Notes: a model not told the origin generated them from the sequence alone. A stretch of 64,000 nucleotides of DNA from CAVTWD01 sp963738325 (GCA_963738325.1 CAVTWD010000025.1:100016-164015); one strand, 5' to 3'. Counted from the stretch's first letter, positions 18,088-26,810 are shown. Numbers and translations: made by a program.

Positions 18088-20268
18088 TCATGCCATCCGC
18101 TCGCGCCGCGACCGGCGGGCATTCATCCACATGATCGGGATCACCGAGACGAAGAGGATGACGGCCAGCGCCGAGCCGAGGCCGAGGTTGCTCTGGCCGA
18201 ACGCGGTGTTCCACATCTGGTTGGCGATCACCTGCGTCCCGAAGTTGCCGTTGGTCGTGGCGTAGACGATGTCGAAGACCTTCATCACGGTGACGAACAG
18301 GGCCGTCACCACGACGCCGATGGTGGGTGCGATCTGGGGCAACGTGATCTTCCAGAACACCTGCGAGTCGGTCGCCCCGTCCACCTTGGCCGCCTCGGTC
18401 AGTTCAGTCGGCACGCCCTTGATCGCCGCCGACAGGATCACCATGGCGAAGCCGACTTGGACCCAGATCAGCACGACCATCAACCACATGTTGTTGAACG
18501 GCTGCTCCTGGAGGAAAAGCACCGGTTCCGGTTTGACGACCCCGTTGGTCACCGTGAAGCCGCCGAGACCGGGACCGAGGATCCGGTAGATCAGGTAGGC
18601 GTCGAGGACCAGGAACCCGGCGGCGAAGCCGGCCATCGTGCCCGCCTTCCGACCGATGCCCTCCCTGACGAAGAACAGGAAGAAGAGGCCAAGCGCGAAC
18701 AGGACGATGAGCCAGACGGCCTTTCCCGTCGTCGAATGGGTGGTCTGGCCGATCCACACCCAGATCGCGTTCATCACGCCGGTCTGGTTCTGCGAGGGAT
18801 CACGAGCCTGGTACATGAATTGCCAGATGATCCCGGCGCCGATGAACGAGATCGCCATGGGGAGGAAGATCAACGACTTGGCCGTGTTCTCGGCTTTCGC
18901 CCGGTCGGCGAGCACGGCGACAGCCAGACCGAGCACCGTCGCCAACGTTGTGACGACGATGACCCACCACACGTTGTTGAAGATCGTGCCCCGGATGGAG
19001 GCGAGGATGGCGCACGACAGGACGAAGATTCCCGCCAGGATCGGACCGACCGAGCCGGGACCGCGCTCGAACGGCTGGCTCGTCCGCCGTCCGGCGAACA
19101 CGCCGACGAGTACGCCCAGCGCCACCAAGGCGAGGGCGAGGTAGAAGAGACGGCTGGTGAAGATGTTCTGCCAGTTGGTGAAGTTCACCGAGTCTTTGTC
19201 GGTGAAGATCCGCGTGTAGTTGTCCCACCCGACGGACACTCTGCCGTTGCGGTTGTGGAACGAGAGGTAGATCGTGCGGATCAGCGGTCCCAACAAGCCG
19301 AAGCCGATGAACAGCAATGCCGGCGTGACGAAGATCCAGGCCCGAGAGCGCCGATCGATGCGCCGTCGCTTCTGGGCGTCGGGCGGGGCCGCGAGCCCGA
19401 AACGAAGGCCGAAGATCGCCGCGGGTACGACCGTGGCGACGACGACCTCACCGAAGCTGCCACCGCCGATGTGGGCGCCGCCCCACGCGCCGACCAGCCA
19501 TCCGACGGAGAGCCCCGTGACGACCGAGAGCGGGGCCGCGTTCGGCCCGTGGCGCCAGAGGCCGATCAGGCCGAACAGCACGGCGCCGCCGGCGGTACAG
19601 ATCAGGAGCTTGACCCAGTCGAGCTCGGGCCACACCGACTCATCGAGGGCAAAGGCGGTGAGCAGCCCGAAACCGGTGAACCCGAGCACCGCCAGGGGGA
19701 GCCGGGCGAGCTGGCGGCGCGGCGCACTGAGCAGGAACATCACGGATCCGAGGGCGGCACCGCCGATCAGTCCCCACAGCAGCCAGTTGACGTCGAACGG
19801 CCGGGTGCTCCATCCGGTGATCGTGTCGAACACGCCTGAGCCCGAGGGCCGCACCGGACGATCGACGAGGGTCTTGAGCGCGCCGTTCGAGTTTGCGACG
19901 ACGGCGCCGCCGAAGCCGAGCACCGCGCCGACGATGGTGTTGAAGCGGGTCCAGTGGTCGTATGCCTGGTCGAAGAGGAGATTGGCGCCGACCCAGAGCG
20001 CCACCGTCAAGACAACGGCGAGAGCAACCGTGAGCGCCGTCTGCGACATGCTGCGCGGGCCGACGTAGTAGAGCAGGAACGCGGCAAGCGCGGCGAACAC
20101 GAGGAGCCGGAGCACACCGCCTGAGGAGATGCGCGGCGCCCGGGGTTGCTCCTGGATCGTTCGATTGGGGGGCGCGATCCCGGCCTCGCGCTCCATTTCC
20201 TGGATGGCGCCGGTCTTCTGTCCGACCGCCATGCTCATCCCCCCGGTTGAGTCGCTCGTCGCCGACAT
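18088..20268 (-). CDS. Carbohydrate ABC transporter permease (MalF type) with long N-terminal membrane extension
   Basis: The C-terminal ~300 residues are a MalF-type permease with the EAA loop AAKVDGATDSQVFWKITLP. The protein is 726 residues long, more than twice the usual 290-320. The first ~330 residues contain about seven extra hydrophobic segments (for example VLRLLVFAALAAFLLYYVG and LTVALAVVLTVALWVGANLLF) before the normal N-terminus near RSRAWIFVTPALLFIGF. A further ~130-residue insertion with helices lies before the core. A comparable P2-type extension exists in some MalF proteins, but this one is larger. The frame is intact, and the gene is followed directly by the MalG partner. Confidence 0.85.
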   Translation of the reverse strand: MSATSDSTGGMSMAVGQKTGAIQEMEREAGIAPPNRTIQEQPRAPRISSGGVLRLLVFAALAAFLLYYVGPRSMSQTALTVALAVVLTVALWVGANLLFDQAYDHWTRFNTIVGAVLGFGGAVVANSNGALKTLVDRPVRPSGSGVFDTITGWSTRPFDVNWLLWGLIGGAALGSVMFLLSAPRRQLARLPLAVLGFTGFGLLTAFALDESVWPELDWVKLLICTAGGAVLFGLIGLWRHGPNAAPLSVVTGLSVGWLVGAWGGAHIGGGSFGEVVVATVVPAAIFGLRFGLAAPPDAQKRRRIDRRSRAWIFVTPALLFIGFGLLGPLIRTIYLSFHNRNGRVSVGWDNYTRIFTDKDSVNFTNWQNIFTSRLFYLALALVALGVLVGVFAGRRTSQPFERGPGSVGPILAGIFVLSCAILASIRGTIFNNVWWVIVVTTLATVLGLAVAVLADRAKAENTAKSLIFLPMAISFIGAGIIWQFMYQARDPSQNQTGVMNAIWVWIGQTTHSTTGKAVWLIVLFALGLFFLFFVREGIGRKAGTMAGFAAGFLVLDAYLIYRILGPGLGGFTVTNGVVKPEPVLFLQEQPFNNMWLMVVLIWVQVGFAMVILSAAIKGVPTELTEAAKVDGATDSQVFWKITLPQIAPTIGVVVTALFVTVMKVFDIVYATTNGNFGTQVIANQMWNTAFGQSNLGLGSALAVILFVSVIPIMWMNARRSRRERMA

Positions 20269-20284
20269 TAGGCCAACACGAAGG

Positions 20285-20318
20285 GTGCCGGTGGCTCGTT
20301 GTCCGGAGCCACCGGCAC
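20285..20318. terminator. Hairpin between binding-protein and permease genes
   Basis: GTGCCGGTGGCTC at 20285-20297 pairs perfectly over 13 bases with 20306-20318 around an 8-base loop. It lies between the stop of the binding-protein gene (20358) and the start of the permease gene (20268). No T tract follows, so it may be an attenuating or RNA-stabilising hairpin that allows more binding protein than permease, as is common in sugar importers. Confidence 0.55.
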
Positions 20319-20357
20319 CACGATCAGTCCGCTCGAGGCGACCCTCGCCTCAGTCCA

Positions 20358-21803
20358 TCAGCTGCTGGGCCACGAGTCCTGGATCTCGGTGGCGGCCGTC
20401 TTGGCGTCGATGTCGCCGTTGACGAACGACGTCCCCTTCGACCAGAACGTGCCCGACCCCACTTCGGCCGGCATCTGGTCGGAGGCGTCGAACGCCGCCG
20501 GGCTGGCCGTCTGGAGCTCCTTGATGAAGGTCTGCTCGAGCGGGGCCCACTTGGTCAGGTCGGCGTTCGTGTTCGCGGTGAGGAACCCGGAGAGGCCACC
20601 GCCGACGCGCTTGCTCTGTGCCGCCTGCCGGTCGTTGGCGAACTGGGGTGACCCGAGGTACTCCATCACCTTCCACACTTCGGGAGCGTCGCGGAACGCC
20701 CCCGCGCTGATCCCACCGGTCAGGACGGGGTGACCCTGGTCGGCCGGGAAGTAGAACGTGCTGACCTGGCCGGGACCGTCGCCGAACTGCGTGCCCTGGG
20801 GGAAGAAGGCGCTGAAGAAGCTCGCCTGGCGGTGCATCATGCACTTGCCTTGTACCAGCGGCGTGCCGTTGTCGCCGAACGCGGTGGCGGCAATCGACCC
20901 GCCTGACGCGAACACGTTGCCCTTCTGCCAGTAGCCGTCGGGACCAGCGACTTCGTTGAACGTGTCCACCACGGGCTGGTCGTTGAACGGCACCTTGTGG
21001 TCGACCCACTGGTTGTAGTAGTCGATGCCCTTCTGGCGGAGGATGAGCTCCTCGACCCAGTCGGTGAACGGCCAACCGGTGGCCGTTCCGGACTGGATTC
21101 CGACGCACAGAGGCGTGTCGCCGTTGGCCTTCATCTTGTCAATCAAGGCGTTGAACTCGGCGAGGGTCTTGGGCACCTCGTAACCCTTCTGCGCCCAGAC
21201 GCTCGGGACGTACCACACGAGCGACTTGAGGTCGGTCTTGAACGGCACGCCGTACTGGGTGCCATTGACGTTGGAGAACGCCATGTAGCTGTCGGCCCAG
21301 TTCTGCTTGACCGCGGCGACGACGTCGTCCGGCACCTTCTTCAGGTCGCCGTCCTGGGCGAGCTGCTTCAGCTTGCCCGGCTGCGGGAATGCGGCGATGT
21401 CGGGCGGGTTGCCCGCGGTCACCTGGACGTTGATCTGTTGCTCGAAGTCACGCCGACCGACGTAGGTGACGTCGATCCCGTTGGCCTTGCCCCACGCGGA
21501 GAGGGCGTCCTGCATGGCACCGGCCTCGTTCGCCGAGTCCTCCACGCCGAACACCGTCACCTTCCCGGCGCTGCCTTTGCCCGGCGTCGGGGGGAGCGTT
21601 GTTGTCGGGCCCGTGGCCGCTGCTGTCGTGGTCGCGCCGGCCGCGGTGGTCGTCGACCCCGCGGTGGTGGCCGGCGCTGCTGTGGTGCCTGATGCCGCAG
21701 TGGTGCCTGACGCCGACCCCCCTTTGCTACTGGAGCCACATGCTGCCGCGACGAACAACGTCACCAGCGGTACCGCGGCCAGCTTGAACCAGCCAGTCCT
21801 CAT
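20358..21803 (-). CDS. Sugar ABC transporter substrate-binding lipoprotein
   Basis: The 481-residue protein has a signal peptide with lipobox FVAAAC (Cys22), an Ala/Thr/Gly-rich linker (residues ~25-75) and a family 1 extracellular solute-binding domain similar to alpha-glucoside or oligosaccharide binders (AglE-like). Motifs include GVPFKTDLKSLVWY and FWSKGTSF near the end. It captures the sugar outside the membrane for the MalF/MalG-type permeases encoded downstream in the same direction. A LacI-type operator lies 51 bases before the ATG, so this operon is probably induced by its substrate. Confidence 0.9.
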   Translation of the reverse strand: MRTGWFKLAAVPLVTLFVAAACGSSSKGGSASGTTAASGTTAAPATTAGSTTTAAGATTTAAATGPTTTLPPTPGKGSAGKVTVFGVEDSANEAGAMQDALSAWGKANGIDVTYVGRRDFEQQINVQVTAGNPPDIAAFPQPGKLKQLAQDGDLKKVPDDVVAAVKQNWADSYMAFSNVNGTQYGVPFKTDLKSLVWYVPSVWAQKGYEVPKTLAEFNALIDKMKANGDTPLCVGIQSGTATGWPFTDWVEELILRQKGIDYYNQWVDHKVPFNDQPVVDTFNEVAGPDGYWQKGNVFASGGSIAATAFGDNGTPLVQGKCMMHRQASFFSAFFPQGTQFGDGPGQVSTFYFPADQGHPVLTGGISAGAFRDAPEVWKVMEYLGSPQFANDRQAAQSKRVGGGLSGFLTANTNADLTKWAPLEQTFIKELQTASPAAFDASDQMPAEVGSGTFWSKGTSFVNGDIDAKTAATEIQDSWPSS

Positions 21804-21853
21804 CGAGGTTCCCCCTTACCTGTGTCGCCGGCGAATGCCAGCCCCACCCGATT

Positions 21854-21867
21854 GTAAACGCTTTCAT
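21854..21867. promoter_or_regulatory. LacI-family operator upstream of sugar-uptake operon
   Basis: TGTAAACGCTTTCA is a 14-base LacI/GalR-type palindrome with central CG. Its reverse complement differs by one base from the site at 23007-23020. It sits in the promoter region of the binding-protein gene, whose start is at 21803. The regulator is most simply the LacI protein encoded at 21890-22948. Confidence 0.75.
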
Positions 21868-21889
21868 ATCGATCGGCCACGGTCAAGGG

Positions 21890-22948
21890 TCATCGTCCTG
21901 GTGACCCGGCGGCCGCGGCCGGCCCGGTACTGCCGCGTGCCTTGAGCGCGACCTTGCGGACCTGGTGCGTCGGCGCCAACGACGGGTCACGCACGTGTTC
22001 GAGCACGAGCTCGGTGACCGTCTCGCCGAGTCCCGTCAGTGGTTGGGCCACGGTCGTCAGGTCCAGCGCCCAGGCCACGTCGTGGTCGTCGAAGCCGGCG
22101 ACGGAAAGGTCGTCGGGCACGCGCAGCCCGAGCTCGCGCGCCGCCCGGATGGCACCGATCGCCATCTCGTCGGAGAACGCGAACACAGCCGTCGGTGGAT
22201 CCGGTTGATGGAGCATGCGGCGCATGGCGCGATAGCCACCGTTCACGGTGAAGCGGGCGGTCTGGACGTGGTGTCGTCCCGGGGCGATGCCCGCCTCCTT
22301 CAGCACGGCGAGCGCGCCGCGCATGCGCAGGTCCGGGACGTCCAGGTGGATCGGCCGGTCACGCTGAGCGCCGATCAGGCCGATGCGCCGGTGCCCAAGG
22401 CCGATCAGATGGTCCATCACCAGCTTGGCGGCGGCGGCGTTGTCGATCATCACCGATGAGTAGCGGTCGGTGCGATCGCCGATCGTCACCATCACCGTCC
22501 CGCACGAGACGAGGCCGTCGAGCAGGTCGGCCGGGACGACGAGATCCGCGATGATCAGGCCGTCCGTTCGCTTGCGGTACGGCGCCGCCTCCGAGAGGAA
22601 ACGGCGCAGCGCGGCCTCCCCGTCCACCTCGTAGACGATGAGGTCGTAGCCACGCTCCCTGAGCGCCGACGCGACCCCGGCCACGATCTTGCCGAAGTAC
22701 CAGCGTTCGAGCACCGGCACCGCCATGCCGATGGCGTTGGTTCGCCCGGCGGCGAGGCGCGAGGCATGGGGGTCCGGCTGGTAGCGCAAGCGCGATGCCG
22801 TCTCGGCGACGCGCGCCCTCGTCTCCGGAGCGACGTTCGGGAGACCGCGAAGTGCCCGGCTCACGGTAGCAACGGAGACGCCTGCGGCCGAGGCGACGTC
22901 CTCGATGGTCGCGTCCGCGTTGGCGCCATGCCCTCGCCGCCGGGCCAT
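21890..22948 (-). CDS. LacI-family transcriptional regulator of the sugar locus
   Basis: The 352-residue protein begins with the LacI helix-turn-helix and hinge (TIEDVASAAGVSVATVSRAL) and continues with a periplasmic-binding-like sensor domain containing VMIDNAAAAKLV and LSVAGFDDHDVAW. The ATG at 22948 has a strong GGAGGGAG site and fits the family N-terminus; an ATG at 22975 is a weaker choice. The gene lies between the uptake operon and the divergent glucosidase gene, and operators flank it on both sides. It probably represses both units and itself in the absence of a sugar inducer. Confidence 0.9.
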   Translation of the reverse strand: MARRRGHGANADATIEDVASAAGVSVATVSRALRGLPNVAPETRARVAETASRLRYQPDPHASRLAAGRTNAIGMAVPVLERWYFGKIVAGVASALRERGYDLIVYEVDGEAALRRFLSEAAPYRKRTDGLIIADLVVPADLLDGLVSCGTVMVTIGDRTDRYSSVMIDNAAAAKLVMDHLIGLGHRRIGLIGAQRDRPIHLDVPDLRMRGALAVLKEAGIAPGRHHVQTARFTVNGGYRAMRRMLHQPDPPTAVFAFSDEMAIGAIRAARELGLRVPDDLSVAGFDDHDVAWALDLTTVAQPLTGLGETVTELVLEHVRDPSLAPTHQVRKVALKARGSTGPAAAAGSPGR

Positions 22949-23006
22949 CCAAGCTCCCTCCGTCGCCGCCTGCATGTGACCGAGTGCCGCCGAGTCAGTG
23001 TCATGA

Positions 23007-23020
23007 TGAAAGCGCTTACA
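23007..23020. promoter_or_regulatory. LacI-family operator between lacI and GH3 gene
   Basis: TGAAAGCGCTTACA matches the LacI operator pattern with central CG. It is the reverse complement of the site at 21854 apart from one base. It lies 101 bases before the glucosidase start and 59 bases before the lacI start, so it can control both divergent genes. Confidence 0.75.
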
Positions 23021-23120
23021 TACGAGGCGGGTCAACTCTGGCGGGATTCGCTCGTCGCCGAGGTGGTCGTCATCTCCCGCTCCCGACCGGCCCTGGCGCC
23101 CCGACCGCCTGAGGAGAACG

Positions 23121-25562
23121 ATGACCACGACACCAGGGCCCTATGAGACGCTGCTCGACGAGCTCGACCTCGACGATCGCGCCGCGTTGACCGCTGGCCA
23201 CGACGACTGGAACACCCAGGCCCTGCCCGACCACGGCGTGCCGGCGATCCGCGTCACCGACGGCCCGGTCGGCGCCCGCGGCGAGAGCTACACCAGCGTG
23301 ACGGCGGCACTGTTCCCGTGCGGATCGGCGCTGGGCGCCACGTTCGACCCGGCGCTCGTTGGCCGCATCGGTGCGGCCCTCGGCGACGAGGCGCGAACCA
23401 AGCATGCTCACGTGCTGCTCGGTCCGACGCTCAACCTCCACCGCCACCCCCTCGGGGGTCGCAACTTCGAGTCCTATGGCGAGGACCCCTTGCTGGTCTC
23501 GCGGCTCGCCGTCGCCTTCGTGCGCGGCGTGCAATCGAAGGGCATGGGGGCCTGCCCCAAGCACTTGGTGGCCAACGACGCCGAGATCGAACGGATGACC
23601 ATCTCATCGGATGTCGACGAGCGGGTGCTCCGCGAGGTGTACCTCCGGCCGTTCGAGGCGGCCGTCAGGGAGGGTGGGGCGTGGACGGTCATGGCGGCGT
23701 ACAACCGGATCAACGGGATCTACGCCTGCGAGCACCATTGGCTGCTCAGCGACGTGCTCCTGGGCGAGTGGGGCTTCGACGGCGTGGTCATCTCCGATTG
23801 GCTCGCCACCTACACCACGGATGCGACGCTGCTCGCCGGCACGCACCTCGAGATGCCTGGGCCAGCGCGCTACCTCGGGCCGGCCGCCGCCGACGCGGTG
23901 CGCGAGGGGCGCGTGCCTGCCGAGGTCGTAGATGACGCGGCGCGCCGGGTGCTCCGGCTGGCCGACCGGGTGGGCGCGTCGGCCGAGCCGTCGGGTCCCG
24001 AGCGCAGTGAGGACGACCCCGGCCGGTGGGACCTCGCCGTGGAGGCGAGCGCGGCGTCGATGGTGCTGCTGCGGAACCGGTCGATCCGCTCGGGTCCGGA
24101 TGCCAGAGCCGTCCTGCCCCTCGACCCGGGCGTTCGACGCCTCGCCGTCATCGGCCCCAATGCAGAGGTGGCCGTCGTGCAGGGCGGCGGCAGCGCTCGC
24201 GTCCTCCCCCATCGCACCGTGGCACCGCTCGCCGGGCTGCAGGCACGGTTCCCCGAAACCGACGTCATGTTCGCACCGGGCGCGCGACCCAGTAGCGCCT
24301 ACGCGCTGCTCGACGGCCGCTTCGCACAGAGCTCGTCCGGACCCGGGCTCCACGTCGACTACCGAGCCGAGCGGGGCGGGCCGGTGGTCGCGTCGGCCAC
24401 GCTCGCCGAGGCCAATCCCATCTGGTCGGGCCGCTTCGCCGCCGGCATCGACTCGTCGCAGTTCCACGCGAAGGCGACGACGACGTTGTCCGCCCGCCGC
24501 ACGGGCCAGCACGAGCTCGAGCTCGCCAGCGTGGGCGAATGCACCGTGTCGATCGACGGCGAGGTCGTCCTGCGCACCGATCCTTCGCAGTTGTCGAAGC
24601 TCTTCTTCGGCTTCGGCACGAAGCCGGTTCGCGCGACGGTCGATCTCGTCCGCGGCCAGCCGCGCCAGCTGGAGACGGACTACGAACGCCGGCCCGGGCC
24701 GCCGGTCGGCGGCTTCCACATCCGCATCGCCGAGCCCCTGGGCGACGACCCGATCGGCGACGCTGCCGCACTGGCTGGGCGTGCCGACGCGGCAGTGGTG
24801 GTGGTCGGCACGGATGCGGACATCGAGTGCGAGGGCTTCGATCGCAGCTCGTTCGCCCTCAGCAGCGAGATGGACGAGCTCGTTCGCCGCGTCGCGGCGG
24901 CCAACCCGCGCACGGCCGTTGTGGTGAACGCCGGCGCCGCGGTCGACCTGCCGTGGCTCGACGAGGTCGGAGCGGTGGTGCTCACGTGGTTCCCCGGCAT
25001 GGCGGGCGGCGAGGCGCTCGCCGCTGTGCTCGCCGGTGACCGCGAGCCGTCCGGCCGCCTGCCCGTCACGGTCCCCATCGGGATCGAGGACGCGCCGTGC
25101 GACATCACCCGGCCCGACCCGCCCGGTCACCTGCCCTATACCGAGGGGCTCGACGTCGGCTACCGCTCCTATCTCCGGAGGGGCCTCACGCCGCGTGCCT
25201 GGTTCGGAGAGGGCGGCTCGTACACCAGCTTCGAGTGGGGTGACGCCGCGGCCCCCGAGCCGTGGTCCCCTGGCTCGCCCCTCGAGGTCGGCGTCACCGT
25301 GACGAACACCGGCACCCGCCGCGGGGTCGAGGTGGTGCAGGCCTACGTCGGCGAGCCCGAGGTGCTGGGCGGCTTCACCAAGGCGACGCTCGAGCCCACC
25401 AAGACCCAGGTAGTGCCGGTGACCATCGACCCGACCGCGCTGCGGCACTGGGACGCCGGCCGCGGTTGGGTGACCGACGCCGGGCCGTGGCCCGTTCGGT
25501 TGGCCCGCTCGGCGGGTGATCCCGGTCGCACGATCGTGGTGCGGGGCTCGCCGCCTGGATGA
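23121..25562 (+). CDS. GH3 family beta-glucosidase with PA14 insert
   Basis: The 813-residue protein has the GH3 TIM-barrel domain (residues ~10-290) with RNFESYGEDP, a CPKHLVANDAE substrate site and the nucleophile in VISDW (Asp226). The second GH3 domain holds a PA14-like insert (~390-520) and the EGFDRSS loop expected to carry the acid/base region. A fibronectin III-like domain closes the chain (~715-800). The layout matches Kluyveromyces-type beta-glucosidase I and related bacterial enzymes. No signal peptide is seen, so it should act in the cytoplasm on imported beta-linked oligosaccharides. The ATG has a GAGGAG site 6 bases upstream. Confidence 0.9.
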   Translation: MTTTPGPYETLLDELDLDDRAALTAGHDDWNTQALPDHGVPAIRVTDGPVGARGESYTSVTAALFPCGSALGATFDPALVGRIGAALGDEARTKHAHVLLGPTLNLHRHPLGGRNFESYGEDPLLVSRLAVAFVRGVQSKGMGACPKHLVANDAEIERMTISSDVDERVLREVYLRPFEAAVREGGAWTVMAAYNRINGIYACEHHWLLSDVLLGEWGFDGVVISDWLATYTTDATLLAGTHLEMPGPARYLGPAAADAVREGRVPAEVVDDAARRVLRLADRVGASAEPSGPERSEDDPGRWDLAVEASAASMVLLRNRSIRSGPDARAVLPLDPGVRRLAVIGPNAEVAVVQGGGSARVLPHRTVAPLAGLQARFPETDVMFAPGARPSSAYALLDGRFAQSSSGPGLHVDYRAERGGPVVASATLAEANPIWSGRFAAGIDSSQFHAKATTTLSARRTGQHELELASVGECTVSIDGEVVLRTDPSQLSKLFFGFGTKPVRATVDLVRGQPRQLETDYERRPGPPVGGFHIRIAEPLGDDPIGDAAALAGRADAAVVVVGTDADIECEGFDRSSFALSSEMDELVRRVAAANPRTAVVVNAGAAVDLPWLDEVGAVVLTWFPGMAGGEALAAVLAGDREPSGRLPVTVPIGIEDAPCDITRPDPPGHLPYTEGLDVGYRSYLRRGLTPRAWFGEGGSYTSFEWGDAAAPEPWSPGSPLEVGVTVTNTGTRRGVEVVQAYVGEPEVLGGFTKATLEPTKTQVVPVTIDPTALRHWDAGRGWVTDAGPWPVRLARSAGDPGRTIVVRGSPPG

Positions 25563-25764
25563 CGGCTCATGACCCAACTGCAGCTGGCAAGCACGCCCTG
25601 CGCTCTCACCCGAACGGCAGGTGATGACGGCCCTCCTCGTGTCCCCCCTCGGCCTGAGGGGTGCGACGGACAGTGCCGGTTGTCCTCTGCCGTCGCAGGG
25701 CCCTCCGCCGCTACCTCGAGTCGAGCTGACTGCCGCCTGCCGCCCCACCCGCCAGGCCGGCGGC

Positions 25765-25904
25765 GTTGCTCCCGCGGTTGCTCCCACTCGGGGAGTCTCT
25801 GCGTGCCGTACATCACTTCTGACCAGGTACAACGTCTCACTGGCCGGGCTCCGACGCGGATCCCACTCCTTCGCGGTCGGCCCGTTGCTGCCGCGGTTGC
25901 TACG
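25765..25904 (+). repeat. Two GTTGCTNCC-type repeat pairs inside right island end
   Basis: GTTGCTCCC occurs at 25765 and 25777, and GTTGCTGCC/GTTGCTACG at 25884 and 25896. Each pair has a 12-base period, as at 15545/15557, 26142/26154, 36101/36113 and 52398/52410. They lie 70-210 bases inside the right attachment core, mirroring the triple repeat inside the left end. Confidence 0.5.
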
Positions 25905-25974
25905 AACCGGCGCGACGACGACCGAGGCACGGCCTGTGACCTGGCCGTTCGCGTCACACCGTCAACCGGAGCCG

Positions 25975-25993
25975 GAATCCCTCCCGTTCCGCG
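25975..25993 (+). repeat. attR-like core, copy of the tRNA-Ser 3' end
   Basis: These 19 bases are identical to 15416-15434 in the tRNA-Ser gene, in the same orientation, and nothing else of the tRNA is present. A 14-base partial copy (cctcccgttccgcg) begins at 26000, which suggests repeated integration at the same site. Confidence 0.8.
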
Positions 25994-26044
25994 AGGACAC
26001 CTCCCGTTCCGCGTAGGCGTCGAGCAGGAGAAATGCGGTCGAAG

Positions 26045-26250
26045 CGATTCGAACCTCGAGTCCCTTCAGCTGGGAGGACAGTGTCCCTGAGCAGGAGGTT
26101 TGTGGCCGACTCATCGACGAGCGGGAGTTGTTTCGAGATGCGTTGCTACCGCAGTTGCTGCGATTCGCCTGACTCGGCGTGACGTCTCACCAAGTCGGCG
26201 GATCGCGCCGCTCGCAGACGGCTGTCGCGCCCACGGACGACCCACTGCAC
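26045..26250 (+). repeat. Diverged ~200 bp repeat, copy 1
   Basis: This stretch resembles 35999-36196 in the same orientation. Shared blocks include gattcgaacc, ctgagcagga, cgagatgcgttgct and gacgtctcaccaagtc, in the same order and spacing. It contains a GTTGCTACC-type pair at 26142. It may be an attachment-region scar from a second element; the alignment was done by eye. Confidence 0.55.
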
Positions 26251-26399
26251 ACCGACCGGCCGGATGACCACAATCGCGCTGGGCTGGAAGACGTCGTCGA
26301 CGAACTCCGAAGCCATCTCGACGAAGTCGTTGCGTGAGTGACACGACTCGGTCCGCCGCGATTACGCGACGGCCGGTAAGGGCCGTCATATCGGTAGTG

Positions 26400-26810
26400 G
26401 TGATCGCCGCTGAGTGGGATTCCGGAGCGATATCGGGTCTCCTCAACGGCAAGGACCCGGTCGAGGTGCCCGCCACGGACGTCCTCGACTTCGTGAACGC
26501 GCAGCGCCGTGCTCGGGTGAGCGCCTAGAACGTGGCGCGGATCTCGCGATGGCGGCTCCGGGTTGTCGAGCGCCACCATTCGGCGTCGGTCCGCTTCGGT
26601 ACCGGTGTTCTATGGCTATCCGATCACTCGTGGTGATGCCGGTGTGGACACGAACCCGGTGCCCCGGGGACTGCCGACGCGTCGGCACCGACGCGAGGGA
26701 CGGGGTCAGCCGCTGGTGCGGACCGTGCGCCGGTTGCCGCGCATCTTGGAGCCCGAGGAGCTCGCCGCGCTGATGGCGGCGCTGCGCACCCAGCAGAACC
26801 GGGCTCATCG
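26400..26810 (+). pseudogene. Tyrosine recombinase (phage-type integrase) remnant
   Basis: One frame reads KDPVEVPATDVLDFVNAQRR, the N-terminal core-binding domain pattern of actinobacterial tyrosine integrases. A second frame then reads SATIRRRSASVPVFYGYPI, NPVPRGLPTRR and RRLPRILEPEELAALMAALR, which is the linker into the catalytic domain. The catalytic R-H-R-Y part is absent after about 26790, and at least one frame break lies near 26525. It is therefore an inactive fragment. Its position ~400 bases beyond the right attachment core suggests that it belonged to the island's or a neighbouring element's integrase. Confidence 0.65.

Larger units (their letters stand above)
15416..25993. mobile_element. 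Genomic island integrated at tRNA-Ser, glycan-utilisation cargo
   Basis: The boundaries are the exact 19-base direct repeats at tRNA-Ser and at 25975. The cargo is a self-contained glycan locus (ATPase, permeases, binding lipoprotein, LacI regulator, GH3 glucosidase), all with intact frames, in contrast to many frame-broken genes outside. No integrase is inside, but a tyrosine-recombinase remnant lies just beyond the right repeat at 26.4 kb, and short direct repeats that could be integrase arm sites lie inside both ends. The mobility claim is an inference from these signs. Confidence 0.65.
25563..26402. other. Gene-free right island boundary with repeats
   Basis: No convincing gene is seen between the glucosidase stop and the integrase remnant. 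Frames of up to 173 codons exist but lack recognisable motifs and overlap repeats. The stretch holds the right attachment core (25975), a 14-base partial copy (26000-26013), three GTTGC-type repeat pairs (25765, 25884, 26142) and the first copy of the ~200 bp repeat. Confidence 0.6.

Noticed and set aside
18457..19839. 460-codon plus-strand frame inside the long permease gene
   Set aside because: It is very rich in Asp, Glu, Arg and Gln without domains, the expected antisense image of a membrane protein gene.
26045..26065. A second tRNA remnant (gattcgaacc) in both ~200 bp repeats
   Set aside because: Only a T-loop-like decamer is present; no acceptor or anticodon stem can be built around it.
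25569..26090. 173-codon open frame after the GH3 gene
   Set aside because: It overlaps the attachment core and repeats, has no recognisable domain and looks like chance coding in GC-rich DNA.
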